From NCBI GenBank assembly GCA_044225675.1, contig JBGAIH010000016.1, positions 1 through 64,000 of the forward strand: a stretch of 64,000 nt of DNA, given 5' to 3'. This DNA comes from JACMQX01 sp044225675. GTDB lineage: Bacteria; Pseudomonadota; Gammaproteobacteria; Burkholderiales; Burkholderiaceae_C. Positions 8,400-17,112 of this stretch are shown in pieces (the stretch's first letter is position 1; the number at the start of each line of letters is the position of its first letter). The notes below the pieces were generated by a model. It made no database searches and was not told the origin of the DNA. It saw only the letters and a program-made list of their open reading frames with translations. The position numbers and the translations under genes were made by a program.

Positions 8400-9386
8400 T
8401 CAGTCCAGCGTGAGGTTGAGCTGGCGGATCAGGTCGCCGTTGACGCGGACCTCCTGCGCCAGGAAAGCCGCGAACTCGGCCGGCGTGCTGCCGACGGCCT
8501 CCGTGCTGATGGCAGCCAGCTTGGCGCGCAGCTCGGGGTTGCGCATCACCACCGCCAGCTCGGCCGACAGCCGCTCGATGACGGCCGGCGGCGTGCGCGC
8601 AGGCGCCATGACGCCCGCAAACGCGTGGGACACCAGGGCCGGCAGGCCCAGCTCCTTCATGCTCGGAACCTGCGGCAGCAGCGGGGACCGCTCCTGCCCG
8701 GTCACCGCCAGCGCCGTCAGCTTGCCCTGGCGGATCTGCGGGCCCATGGCCGAGATCGCATCGAACATGAAGCCCACGCGGCCACTGATCAGATCGGCCA
8801 CGGCGTCGGCCGAGCCCTTGTACGGTACATGCAGTGCGCCCTTCATGCCCTGCACGCGAGCGAACCGCTCACCCAGCAGGTGGGCTGCCGAGCCGACGCC
8901 GCTGCTGGCAAACGACTGCGGCGTCGCGGCGTCGCGTCCCGATCGCGCGAGGTCTTCGACCGTGCGGATGCCCGGCCGCGCCGTCAGCAGCACGAGCGAG
9001 GTGCGCGTGAGCTGCGACACCGCCACGAGGTCGGCCGGCTTGTAGGGCAGGCTGCGATAGAGCGACTCGTTGTTCGCATACGCGCCGATCACGATCAGGA
9101 GCGTGTAGCCGTCGGGCGCCGCCTTGGCCACGAGGTCCGTGCCCAGGATGCTGTTGGCCCCGGGCTTGTTGTCGATCACCACCGGCTGCCCGAGCCGCGT
9201 CGACAGATCCTTCATCACGTCGCGCGCGATGATGTCGGTATTGCCGCCGGCCGGGTAGGGCACGACGACGCGGATCGGGCGGCTCGGCCAGGCGTCCTGC
9301 GCCGCAGCGGGAACGCAGGCCAGGGCCAGCAGAAGGCTGGCGGCCAGCCGCCAGGCGCCCGAGGCGCGGGTGAGGAAAGTCGGCAT
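8400..9386 (-). CDS. Bug-type tripartite tricarboxylate transporter substrate-binding protein (TctC family)
   Basis: A periplasmic receptor of 328 residues. It has an N-terminal signal peptide (hydrophobic core RLAASLLLALACVPAAAQ) followed by the family motif PIRVVVPYPAGGNTDIIARD. The mature part contains FASSGVGSAAHLLGERF and the dimerless bilobed fold expected for Bug proteins, which usually bind carboxylates, amino acids or nicotinates. No TctA/TctB genes are adjacent; the tctAB pair at 40127-42140 is over 30 kb away and lacks its own receptor. It is transcribed with the AtuA-like gene and is divergent from a LysR regulator, a common arrangement for Bug loci in Burkholderiales. Confidence 0.9.
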   Translation of the reverse strand: MPTFLTRASGAWRLAASLLLALACVPAAAQDAWPSRPIRVVVPYPAGGNTDIIARDVMKDLSTRLGQPVVIDNKPGANSILGTDLVAKAAPDGYTLLIVIGAYANNESLYRSLPYKPADLVAVSQLTRTSLVLLTARPGIRTVEDLARSGRDAATPQSFASSGVGSAAHLLGERFARVQGMKGALHVPYKGSADAVADLISGRVGFMFDAISAMGPQIRQGKLTALAVTGQERSPLLPQVPSMKELGLPALVSHAFAGVMAPARTPPAVIERLSAELAVVMRNPELRAKLAAISTEAVGSTPAEFAAFLAQEVRVNGDLIRQLNLTLD

Positions 9387-9443
9387 GTCTGTCTCCGTGG
9401 TTGCCCCATCACGCGATGGTGCTTGTGTGGCGCATTATTCGGC

Positions 9444-9461
9444 TGCGCTGCGCACAGCGCA
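9444..9461. promoter_or_regulatory. Inverted repeat in the Bug/LysR divergent promoter, candidate LysR box
   Basis: TGCGCTG-CGCA-CAGCGCA is a perfect 7+7 inverted repeat midway between the divergent starts at 9386 and 9512. It contains a T-N11-A pattern, the loose LysR consensus. GC-rich DNA gives such repeats by chance, so the call is tentative. Confidence 0.4.
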
Positions 9462-9511
9462 CCCCGCCAGTCCCGTTTTTCGCGATAACCGCCGGGAATC
9501 GCACGCCCCTC

Positions 9512-10414
9512 ATGCAACTCAAGGACCTCCACTACTTCGCCCGCGCCGTCGAGACGGGCAACCTCCACGCGGCGGCCGAGTCGCGTGGAATCACGCAGCC
9601 GGCCCTGTCCAAGGCCATCCGGCGGCTGGAGACCGGCATGAGCGTGACGCTGCTCGAGCGTACGGCGCGTGGCGTCGCCGCGACTGCGGCCGGCCAGGCG
9701 CTGCACGCACGCAGCCGCGAGTTCGCTCAGCTCGAAGAAAGCACCCGCAGCGAAATCCGGGACCTCAAGACCGGCCAGACCGGCGAGCTCAGGATCGGCT
9801 GCGTGCCGGCCATCGTCGAGCCCGTGCTCACGCCGGTGCTCGCATCATTCCTGGCGGACGGCATGCCGGTGCGCTTCCAGGCCCACGTTCAGCTCAGCGG
9901 CATGCTGCTGCAGCAGCTGGAGATCGGCGGGCTGGACTTCGCGATCGCTGCCGTCAGTCCGTCCATTGCGCCGTCGCTCAACTGCATGGTGCTCGGTCAG
10001 CAGCGCTCGTACGTCGTCGCACGCACCGGCCATCCGCTGCATCGCCGCCGGTTCGCGCTGCCCGAACTTGCGCAGCAGCCCTGGGTGCTTCCGCCCGCCA
10101 ACATCTCGCTGCGCGCGTGGGTCGAGTCGGCCCTGGCCGCCTGTGGCGCCCAGGCTCCGCCGGCCTTCCTGCAGGCCGATGCCTCGCCCGCCGTATTCGC
10201 GTCGCTGGTACGCACCAGCAATGCGCTCACCGTCATGACCACCGACTCGCTGCGCGGCACGATGGGCAAGGGCCTGCGCGCCCTGCCTGCTCCCGCCCCC
10301 GACTGGGAACTGCAGATCGGGCTGTTCTGGCGCAGGACGGCCTATTTCTCGGCGCCGATGAAAACCTTCCGGGACCGCGTGGCTGCGGCCTTTCGCAGCG
10401 CAGCGCAGCGCTGA
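9512..10414 (+). CDS. LysR-family transcriptional regulator
   Basis: A 300-residue LysR regulator. ATG 9512 gives MQLKDLHYFARAVETGNLHAAAE, the standard beginning of the winged helix-turn-helix; recognition-helix residues are ITQPALSKAIRRLETGMSVTLLER. The C-terminal co-inducer domain begins near residue 88 (GELRIGCVPAIVEPVL). The frame can extend to 9401, but the extra codons encode nothing and lack the family start. It is divergent from the Bug/AtuA pair, which it most likely controls through the shared 125-base region, responding to a small organic acid. The effector is unknown. It converges with mrdA with only three bases between stop codons. Confidence 0.92.
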   Translation: MQLKDLHYFARAVETGNLHAAAESRGITQPALSKAIRRLETGMSVTLLERTARGVAATAAGQALHARSREFAQLEESTRSEIRDLKTGQTGELRIGCVPAIVEPVLTPVLASFLADGMPVRFQAHVQLSGMLLQQLEIGGLDFAIAAVSPSIAPSLNCMVLGQQRSYVVARTGHPLHRRRFALPELAQQPWVLPPANISLRAWVESALAACGAQAPPAFLQADASPAVFASLVRTSNALTVMTTDSLRGTMGKGLRALPAPAPDWELQIGLFWRRTAYFSAPMKTFRDRVAAAFRSAAQR

Positions 10415-10417
10415 CGC

Positions 10418-12514
10418 TCAATTGGCCGCGACGCGGGCGACGGGGGCCGAAGCGGCAACCGCAGGCACCGGTGCGGGTACCGGTGCGGGTACGGGTACGG
10501 GTGCGGGTACCGGTGCAGGCACGGAGCCGGCCACCGCTGCCGATGCCGGCGCCGCTGCCATCGAAGCCGCCGCGCCGGGCGGCCACGCCACGTCCGACGC
10601 TGCGCGCGGCTTGCCGATGGGCGCTGCGGCCATGCCCTTGCGAACGGCCGCGAGATCCTCTTCGCTCGGGTACTGGTTCATGAGCCAGTAGTCGAACACG
10701 CGGCGCGCGATCGGTGCCGCATGGGCTGCGCCGAAGCCGGCGTTCTCCACGATCACGGCCAGCGCGATCTTCGGATCGTCGGCCGGCGCGAAGGCCGTGT
10801 ACAGCGCATGGTCGCGCTGGTGCTCCTCGAGCTTGCTGGCGTTGTACTTTTCCTTCTGGCCGATGGTCACGGCCTGGGCCGTGCCCGTCTTGCCGCCCGA
10901 CAGGTAGCCGGCACCCGCGAACACCCGCGCAGAGGTGCCCTCCTGCGTCACGCCCACCATCGCGCGGCGCACGATCGCCACGTTCTCGGGCGCGTAGCCC
11001 AGGTTCTCGGCCGGCTCGGGCGGCACCGGCTGACGCGCGCGCGTCATCGCGTCCTGGGTCGCGATGACCAGTTGCGGCCGGTGCTTGACGCCGTTGTTGG
11101 CAAGGATCGCCGTGGCCTGCGCCAGCTGCAGCATCGTGAAGTTGTTGTAGCCCTGGCCGATGCCCAGCGAGATCGTCTCGCCGGCGTACCACTTCTTCTG
11201 CTCGGGGCGCTTGTAGTAGTTGCGCTTCCACTCCTGGCTCGGCAGCACGCCGCGCACCTCGCCCTGGATGTCGATGCCGGTGATCTGCCCGAAGCCCAGC
11301 GGCTTCATGAAATCGTGCATCACGTCCACGCCCAGCTCGTTGGCCAGCGAATAGAAGTAGACGTTGCTCGACTGCACCACGGCGCGGTGCATGTCCACCG
11401 GACCGAGTCCATGGTCGCCGTGACTGCGGAAGGTGTGTCCGCCGAAGTTCCAGGAGCCGGCGTCATTGATGATGGTGGTGGCCGACCGCTTGCCGGTCTG
11501 CAGCGCCGCCAGCGCCATGAACGGCTTGTAGGTCGAGCCGGGCGGGTAGGTGCCGCGCAGCGCCCGGTTGAGCAGGGGCTTGTCGATCGACTCGTTGAGC
11601 ATCTGCCAGCTCTCGGTGTCGATGCCGTCGACGAACAGGTTGGGATCGAAGGTCGGCTTGCTCACGAAGGCCAGCACCTGGCCGGTCTTGGGATCGAGGG
11701 CGACGAGCGCGCCTCGGCGGTCGCCGAACATGTCCTCCACCAGCTTCTGCAGCTTGATGTCGATCGACAGCATCACGGTATTGCCCGGCGTGGCCGGGTT
11801 GCTGGCGAGCTTGCGCACGGCGCGTCCGCCCGCCGAGGTCTCCATCTGCTCGACGCCGGTGATGCCGTGCAGCTCCTTCTCGAAGCTCTGCTCCACGCCC
11901 AGCTTGCCGATGTACTCGGTGCCGCGGTAGTTGGCCTCTTCCTCGGACTCCTCGATCTTCTCCTTTTCCGCCTGGTTGATCCGGCCGATGTAGCCGATCA
12001 CGTGGCTGGCCAGCTCGCCCCAGGGGTAGCTGCGGAACAGGCGCGCCTTGATCTCCACGCCCGGAAAGCGAAAGCGCTGGGCCGCGAAGCGCGCCACCTC
12101 TTCGTCGGTGAGCCGCGTGCGGATCGGCAGCGACTCGAAGTTGCGCGACTCCTCCAGCAGCTTCTTGAAACGCCGGCGGTCGCGCGCCTGGATGTCCACC
12201 ACCTTGGCCAGCTCGTCCACCACCTCGTCGAGCGGGCCGGCCTTCGATGGCGTGATCTCCAGCGTGTAGGCCGAGTAGTTGGTCGCCAGCACGATGCCGT
12301 TGCGATCGAGGATGAGGCCGCGGTTGGGCACCACGGGCACGACGGCCGTGCGGTTGCTCTCGGCCTGCTCGCTCAGGTCGTCGTGCCGGTAGATCTGCAG
12401 ATAGACCAGACGCGCCGCCAGCAGCAGGAAGGCGATCAGTACCGCGATGCTGACCACCAGCACCCGCGCGCGGAATCGCGAGAGATCGGCTTCGACGTTG
12501 CGCAGCTCGGTCAT
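10418..12514 (-). CDS. mrdA: Penicillin-binding protein 2, peptidoglycan transpeptidase for rod shape
   Basis: PBP2 cross-links peptidoglycan during elongation with the MreBCD/RodA machinery. The protein has 698 residues: a membrane anchor at about 18-40 (VLVVSIAVLIAFLLLAARLV) and a pedestal domain with the family motif VVPVVPNRGLILDRNG. The transpeptidase domain carries the active-site STYK at Ser327-Lys330, SSN at 382-384 and KTG at 542-544. It is the last gene of mreBCD-mrdA, seven bases after mreD; rodA is not in the window. Unusual is a C-terminal tail (about residues 650-698) of alternating Ala/Pro/Val encoded by GGTGCG/GGTACC-type hexanucleotide repeats. Confidence 0.96.
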   Translation of the reverse strand: MTELRNVEADLSRFRARVLVVSIAVLIAFLLLAARLVYLQIYRHDDLSEQAESNRTAVVPVVPNRGLILDRNGIVLATNYSAYTLEITPSKAGPLDEVVDELAKVVDIQARDRRRFKKLLEESRNFESLPIRTRLTDEEVARFAAQRFRFPGVEIKARLFRSYPWGELASHVIGYIGRINQAEKEKIEESEEEANYRGTEYIGKLGVEQSFEKELHGITGVEQMETSAGGRAVRKLASNPATPGNTVMLSIDIKLQKLVEDMFGDRRGALVALDPKTGQVLAFVSKPTFDPNLFVDGIDTESWQMLNESIDKPLLNRALRGTYPPGSTYKPFMALAALQTGKRSATTIINDAGSWNFGGHTFRSHGDHGLGPVDMHRAVVQSSNVYFYSLANELGVDVMHDFMKPLGFGQITGIDIQGEVRGVLPSQEWKRNYYKRPEQKKWYAGETISLGIGQGYNNFTMLQLAQATAILANNGVKHRPQLVIATQDAMTRARQPVPPEPAENLGYAPENVAIVRRAMVGVTQEGTSARVFAGAGYLSGGKTGTAQAVTIGQKEKYNASKLEEHQRDHALYTAFAPADDPKIALAVIVENAGFGAAHAAPIARRVFDYWLMNQYPSEEDLAAVRKGMAAAPIGKPRAASDVAWPPGAAASMAAAPASAAVAGSVPAPVPAPVPVPAPVPAPVPAVAASAPVARVAAN
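10465..10521. repeat. Imperfect hexanucleotide repeat encoding the PBP2 Ala/Pro/Val tail
   Basis: About nine imperfect copies of GGTGCG/GGTACC/GGTACG-type units in the last part of mrdA; on the coding strand they specify PAPVPAPVP-like residues. The period is six bases, so changes in copy number keep the reading frame. Confidence 0.7.
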
Positions 12515-12521
12515 GGCGGGT

Positions 12522-13040
12522 CTACAGGGGACGGTTCTCGTCCGGGTCCGGCGCGCGGCGCTGCGGCGCCAGCAGCATGACGCTGGCCACCGGCCACAGC
12601 AGCGCCTCCAGCACCGGCGCGAGAACCATGGACCAGCCCGGGAACACGCCGCCCGCGATCAGGCGGATCGCCAGTTCGATCACATGAGCCGCCGCGAACA
12701 TCGGCAGCACCTGCAAGGCCTGCGAGGGCACGGTGAACCACAGCAGCCGCCGGTGGATGGTGATCGCGAAGAAGCTCAGCGCCGTGTACGACCAGGCATG
12801 CTGGCCGAGCAGCGCCGCCTGGTGCACGTCCATCAGCAGGCCGAAGACGAACGAGGCACCGATGCCCACGCGCTGCGGCTGGTGCACGCTCCAGAACACC
12901 AGCACCAGCGCGAGAAAGTCCGGCGTCCAGGGGGCGCGGCCGAGCGGCAGCATGTTCAGCAGCAGCGCCAGCAGCAGGCTGAACCAGATGAAGACCGGAT
13001 TGGCCGGCAGCAGCAGCTGCTGGCCCTGGCGCATGATCAT
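12522..13040 (-). CDS. mreD: Rod shape-determining protein MreD
   Basis: A 172-residue inner-membrane protein of the cell elongation complex. It shows about five hydrophobic segments (NPVFIWFSLLLALLLNMLPL, FLALVLVFWSVHQP and others) and the MreD hallmark RVGIGASFVFGLLMDVHQAALLGQHA. It lies between mreC and mrdA in the conserved order, 28 bases after mreC. The Pro/Arg/Asp-rich C-terminus (RRAPDPDENRPL) is short and cytosolic. Identification rests on both motif and context. Confidence 0.94.
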   Translation of the reverse strand: MIMRQGQQLLLPANPVFIWFSLLLALLLNMLPLGRAPWTPDFLALVLVFWSVHQPQRVGIGASFVFGLLMDVHQAALLGQHAWSYTALSFFAITIHRRLLWFTVPSQALQVLPMFAAAHVIELAIRLIAGGVFPGWSMVLAPVLEALLWPVASVMLLAPQRRAPDPDENRPL

Positions 13041-13068
13041 GATGCCGCCCCCCGGCCGGCCTTGCCGA

Positions 13069-13986
13069 TCATTTGGTGCCTCCCTTGCGGGCCGGCGCGG
13101 GCGGCGCTGCCGCAGGCCGCTCGGGCAGCTGGCCCGACACGGGCTTGAGCACCATCACGTAGCGGGCGCCACCCACCAGCGCCTGCGGCACGCAGTGGAT
13201 GCGCGCGAAGGCCGAGTCGGCGCGCCGCTCGACCTTGTCCACGCGCGCCACCGGAAGGCCGGCGGGGTAGACGCCGTCGACGCCGCTGGTGGTCAGCAGA
13301 TCGCCTTCCTGCACGTCGGCATTGCCGGCCATGAAGCGCAGCTCCAGCCCGCCGTGCGAGACCGACGGATCGCCGTAGGCCACGCTGCGGGCGCCGGTGC
13401 GGGTGTTCAGCACGGGGATCGCATGCTCGCGGTCGATCACGAGCGTCACCTCGCTGACCAGCGGGTACACCCGCGTGACCTGGCCGAGCACGCCGGACTC
13501 GTCGATCACCGGCGAGCCCGCCTCCACCCCCTGGGCCAGCCCCCGGTTGATGATGACCTTGCGCGTGTAGGGATCGGCTGCGTCGTACAGCACCTCGGCG
13601 GCCATGGCCGGCGTGGTGAGCTGCTGGCCGAGCGCCAGCAGCTTGCGCAGGCGCTCGTTCTCGAGCGACAGCTGCTCGACCTGGTTGGCGCGCTGCGACT
13701 GCAGCGCCAGCTTCCTGCGCGCCTCCTCCTCCAGACGCTGGGCCGTCGTGAGGGACTCGAAATACTGACCGCCGTTCTGCGCCAGCTGCACGGGGCGCAT
13801 GGCCAGCCACTGGACGGGATAGAGCACCGTGGCGAGCACCGCGCGGGCCTGCTGCGTGAGATTGAAACGCGCGTCCGCCACCATCAGGAACAGCGCCAGC
13901 GCGCTGAAGAACATCAGCTTGGACAGGGCCGAAGGGCCCTGCTTGAAGAAGGGGGGCGGTGTCCTGTCCAGCGTACCGAGCGGCAT
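13069..13986 (-). CDS. mreC: Rod shape-determining protein MreC
   Basis: A 305-residue bitopic protein that scaffolds PBP2 and MreB. It has a short cytosolic N-terminus, a membrane helix at about residues 23-40 (KLMFFSALALFLMVADARF) and a coiled coil (about 70-115, LTTAQRLEEEARRKLALQSQ onward). Two beta-barrel domains follow, with the conserved VIINRGLAQGVEAGSPVIDE and GDLLTTSGVDGVYPAGLPVA. The C-terminal 25 residues are Pro/Ala-rich. The gene begins 15 bases after the mreB stop. Confidence 0.95.
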   Translation of the reverse strand: MPLGTLDRTPPPFFKQGPSALSKLMFFSALALFLMVADARFNLTQQARAVLATVLYPVQWLAMRPVQLAQNGGQYFESLTTAQRLEEEARRKLALQSQRANQVEQLSLENERLRKLLALGQQLTTPAMAAEVLYDAADPYTRKVIINRGLAQGVEAGSPVIDESGVLGQVTRVYPLVSEVTLVIDREHAIPVLNTRTGARSVAYGDPSVSHGGLELRFMAGNADVQEGDLLTTSGVDGVYPAGLPVARVDKVERRADSAFARIHCVPQALVGGARYVMVLKPVSGQLPERPAAAPPAPARKGGTK

Positions 13987-14001
13987 CGCTGCATCCCCGC
14001 C

Positions 14002-15045
14002 TTATTCGCTCGTGAAGATCGAGCCCAGGCGCTCCATGCGTTCGAGCGCGATGCCGCAGCCGCGCACCACGCAGGTCAGCGGGTCTTCGGCCACCAGCAC
14101 CGGCAGGCCCGTCTCCTCGGCCAGCAGGCGGTCGAGGTCGCGCAGCAGCGCACCGCCGCCGGTGAGCATCATGCCGCGCTCGGCGATGTCGGCGCCCAGC
14201 TCGGGCGGCGTGTGCTCCAGCGCGTTCTTGACGGCGCTCACGATGTTGTTGAGCGGGTCGGTCAGCGCTTCGAGGATTTCGTTGCTCGAGATCGTGAAGC
14301 TGCGCGGCACGCCCTCGGACAGGTTGCGGCCCCGCACTTCCATTTCCTTGACCTCGGAGCCGGGGAAGGCCGAGCCGATGTTCTTCTTGATCGCCTCGGC
14401 CGTGGGCTCGCCGATGAGCATGCCGTAGTTGCGGCGGATGTAGCTGATGATGGCCTCGTCGAACTTGTCCCCACCCACGCGCACGCTGCCCTTGTAGACC
14501 ATGCCGCCCAGCGAGATCACGCCGACCTCTGTGGTGCCGCCGCCGATGTCCACCACCATCGAGCCGCTGGCTTCGGACACCGGCAGGCCCGCGCCGATCG
14601 CAGCCGCCATCGGCTCCTCGATCAGGTAGACCTCGGAGGCGCCCGCGCCGAGCGCCGACTCGCGGATGGCGCGGCGCTCGACCTGCGTGGAGCCGCAGGG
14701 CACGCAGATGATGATCCGCGGCGAGGGCTTGAACACCCCGCGCGGATGGACCATCTTGATGAACTGCTTGAGCATCTGCTCGGTGACGGTGAAGTCGGCG
14801 ATCACGCCGTCCTTCATCGGGCGGATCGCCTCGATGTTGCCGGGCACCTTGCCCAGCATGGCCTTGGCTTCATGGCCGACGGCCTGGATGGTCTTCTTGC
14901 CCTGGGGGCCGCCCTCGTGGCGGATGGCGACGACAGAAGGCTCGTCGAGCACGATGCCCTTGTCGCGAACGAAGATCAGGGTGTTGGCGGTGCCAAGGTC
15001 GATCGCCAGGTCGGTGGAGAAGTACCGACGGAAAGCTCCAAACAT
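14002..15045 (-). CDS. mreB: Rod shape-determining protein MreB (bacterial actin)
   Basis: The cytoskeletal actin homologue that positions cell-wall synthesis. ATG 15045 gives MFGAFRRYFSTDLAIDLGTA, the standard MreB start with its amphipathic membrane-binding N-terminus; GAGAGG lies upstream at suitable spacing. The frame extends 18 codons further up but without homology. Nucleotide-binding motifs are visible: DLGTANTLIFVRDKG, VVDIGGGTTEVGVISLGG and MLTGGGALLRDLDRLLAEET. Length is 347 residues, exactly the usual size. It is the first gene of mreB-mreC-mreD-mrdA and is divergent from gatCAB across 283 bases. Confidence 0.97.
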   Translation of the reverse strand: MFGAFRRYFSTDLAIDLGTANTLIFVRDKGIVLDEPSVVAIRHEGGPQGKKTIQAVGHEAKAMLGKVPGNIEAIRPMKDGVIADFTVTEQMLKQFIKMVHPRGVFKPSPRIIICVPCGSTQVERRAIRESALGAGASEVYLIEEPMAAAIGAGLPVSEASGSMVVDIGGGTTEVGVISLGGMVYKGSVRVGGDKFDEAIISYIRRNYGMLIGEPTAEAIKKNIGSAFPGSEVKEMEVRGRNLSEGVPRSFTISSNEILEALTDPLNNIVSAVKNALEHTPPELGADIAERGMMLTGGGALLRDLDRLLAEETGLPVLVAEDPLTCVVRGCGIALERMERLGSIFTSE

Positions 15046-15328
15046 GAATTCATCCTCTCGGGCACGGCAGGCACTTCGGCGGGCCGTCGCCAGTGTCAAA
15101 AATGGTCGGCGGGTCTCAAAACGACGTTTTCGACGCTACAACCCCTGAAATTGCCGCCATTTGCGGAACTTTCGGGGCATCGCACCAAAGGCGGGATAAT
15201 ACTCCATCCCCTGTGTATAACCTGCCCGTGCCCCCTTGGAAAACGGCGCTTTACACCCGGTTTCTACTGACTTTTTGCTGACCTGTTCCCGCCTCGCGGC
15301 CTGCCGCTGGCGACCACCCTGCTGCCCT

Positions 15329-15628
15329 ATGTCCCTGACCCTTTCCGATATCGACCGAATCGCCAACCTGGCGCGGCTCGCGCTCGCGCCTGCCGAAGCC
15401 GACCGCATGCTCGGACAGATCAACGGCTTTTTCGACATCGTCGAGCAGATGCGTGCGGTGGACACCACCGGCGTCGAGCCGCTGGCCCACCCGGTGGCAG
15501 CGATCCAGGATGTCGCCCTGCGCCTGCGCGAGGACGTGGCGAGCGAGCCCGACCAGCGCGAAGCCAACCAGCGCAGCGCGCCCTCCGTCGAAGGCGGTCT
15601 GTTCCTCGTGCCGAAGGTGATCGAATGA
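15329..15628 (+). CDS. gatC: Aspartyl/glutamyl-tRNA amidotransferase subunit C
   Basis: The small subunit of GatCAB, which converts Glu-tRNA(Gln) and Asp-tRNA(Asn) to the amide forms; GatC links GatA and GatB. At 99 residues it is of normal length. ATG 15329 opens MSLTLSDIDRIANLARLALA, and the C-terminus SAPSVEGGLFLVPKVIE is the family ending. The frame can extend to 15236 but the added residues are unlike GatC. The stop overlaps the gatA start (ATGA), indicating translational coupling. A possible -10 element, GATAAT at 15195, lies upstream but no good -35 was found. Confidence 0.95.
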   Translation: MSLTLSDIDRIANLARLALAPAEADRMLGQINGFFDIVEQMRAVDTTGVEPLAHPVAAIQDVALRLREDVASEPDQREANQRSAPSVEGGLFLVPKVIE

Positions 15629-17112
15629 GCACGCCCTCCACGCCCTCCGCGCAGGACCTGCATGACCTCACCGTGGCGCAGCTCGCGCAGCAGCTGCGCG
15701 AGCGCAAGGTGTCGGCCGTCGAAGCGGCCCGGCACTTCCTCGACCGCATGAAGGCGCATGAATCGCTCGGCGCCTTTCTGGCGACCGACGAGGACGTCAC
15801 GCTGGCCCAGGCCCGCGCGGCCGACGCCCGCCGCGCGGCCGGCGAGGACGACCCGCTGCTCGGCGTGCCGATCGCGCACAAGGACATCTTCGTCACCCGC
15901 GACTTTCCCACCACGGCCGGCTCGAAGATGCTCGCCGGCTACCGATCGCCCTTCGACGCCACCGTGGTCAGCCAGCTCGCCGCGCGCGGCACGGTGACGC
16001 TGGGCAAGCTCAACTGCGACGAGTTCGCCATGGGCTCGTCCAACGAGAACTCCGCCTTCAAGCCGGCCGTCAACCCGTGGGATGCGACGCGCATTCCGGG
16101 CGGCTCCTCCGGCGGCAGTGCCGTGGCCGTGGCGGCACGTCTGGCACCGGCGGCCACCGGCACCGACACCGGCGGCTCGATCCGCCAGCCCGCGTCGTTC
16201 TGCGGCATCACCGGCATCAAGCCGACCTACGGCCGCGCCTCGCGCTACGGCATGGTGGCCTTCGCGTCCAGCCTCGACCAGGCTGGCCCCATGGCACGCA
16301 CCGCCGAGGACTGCGCCCTGCTGCTGTCGGCCCTGTGCGGCCCCGACGCCGACCGCGACTCGACCTCGCTTGACATGCCGGCCGAGGACTTCAGCCGCAG
16401 CCTGGGCGATTCGCTCGAAGGCCTGCGCATCGGCGTGCCGCGCGAGTTCTTCGGCGAAGGCCTGTCGGCCGACGTGCGCGCCGTGATCGAGGCGGCGCTG
16501 GCGCAGTACGTGTCGCTCGGCGCCAAGCTCGTGGACATCTCGCTGCCGCGCACCGAGCTGTCGATCCCCGTCTACTACATCATCGCGCCGGCCGAAGCAT
16601 CCAGCAACCTCTCGCGCTTCGACGGCGTGAAGTTCGGCCACCGCGCACAGCAGTACGGCGACCTGCTCGACATGTACCGGCGCACCCGCGCCGAAGGCTT
16701 CGGCGACGAGGTCAAGCGACGCATCATGATCGGCACCTACGTGCTCTCGCACGGCTACTACGACGCCTACTACCTGCAGGCGCAGAAGATCCGCCGCATG
16801 ATCGCCGACGACTTCCAGCAGGCCTTCAGGTCCTGCGACCTGATCGCCGGGCCGGTCGCTCCCACCGTCGCCTGGAAGCTCGGCGACAAGGCGGACGACC
16901 CGGTCGCCAACTACCTGGCCGACATCTTCACGCTGCCCGGCTCGCTCGCGGGCCTGCCCGGCATGAGCGTGCCGGCGGGCTTCGGCGAAGGTGGCCTGCC
17001 CGTGGGCCTGCAGCTGATCGGCAACTACTTTGGCGAAGCGCGGCTGCTCAATGCAGCCCACCGCTTCCAGCAGGCCACCGACCATCACTTGCGCAAGCCC
17101 GGCGCCGCATGA
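15625..17112 (+). CDS. gatA: Aspartyl/glutamyl-tRNA amidotransferase subunit A
   Basis: The glutaminase subunit, releasing ammonia that is channelled to GatB. It is an amidase-signature protein of 495 residues with the Ser-cisSer-Lys triad: Lys86 in VPIAHKDIF, cis-Ser161 in IPGGSSGGSAVAV and Ser185 in GTDTGGSIRQPA. It overlaps gatC and gatB by ATGA at both ends. A distant paralogue of the same amidase family, atzE, also with a small partner gene, lies at 31591-32985. Confidence 0.97.
   Translation: MSTPSTPSAQDLHDLTVAQLAQQLRERKVSAVEAARHFLDRMKAHESLGAFLATDEDVTLAQARAADARRAAGEDDPLLGVPIAHKDIFVTRDFPTTAGSKMLAGYRSPFDATVVSQLAARGTVTLGKLNCDEFAMGSSNENSAFKPAVNPWDATRIPGGSSGGSAVAVAARLAPAATGTDTGGSIRQPASFCGITGIKPTYGRASRYGMVAFASSLDQAGPMARTAEDCALLLSALCGPDADRDSTSLDMPAEDFSRSLGDSLEGLRIGVPREFFGEGLSADVRAVIEAALAQYVSLGAKLVDISLPRTELSIPVYYIIAPAEASSNLSRFDGVKFGHRAQQYGDLLDMYRRTRAEGFGDEVKRRIMIGTYVLSHGYYDAYYLQAQKIRRMIADDFQQAFRSCDLIAGPVAPTVAWKLGDKADDPVANYLADIFTLPGSLAGLPGMSVPAGFGEGGLPVGLQLIGNYFGEARLLNAAHRFQQATDHHLRKPGAA

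Noticed and set aside
15094..15099. TTGACA on the minus strand as -35 of mreB
   Set aside because: The six bases at the correct distance (AAGTGC) are not a credible -10 element.
12733..15270. An 845-codon plus-strand frame across mreD, mreC and mreB
   Set aside because: It is the antisense of a conserved operon; composition and absence of motifs mark it as a shadow.
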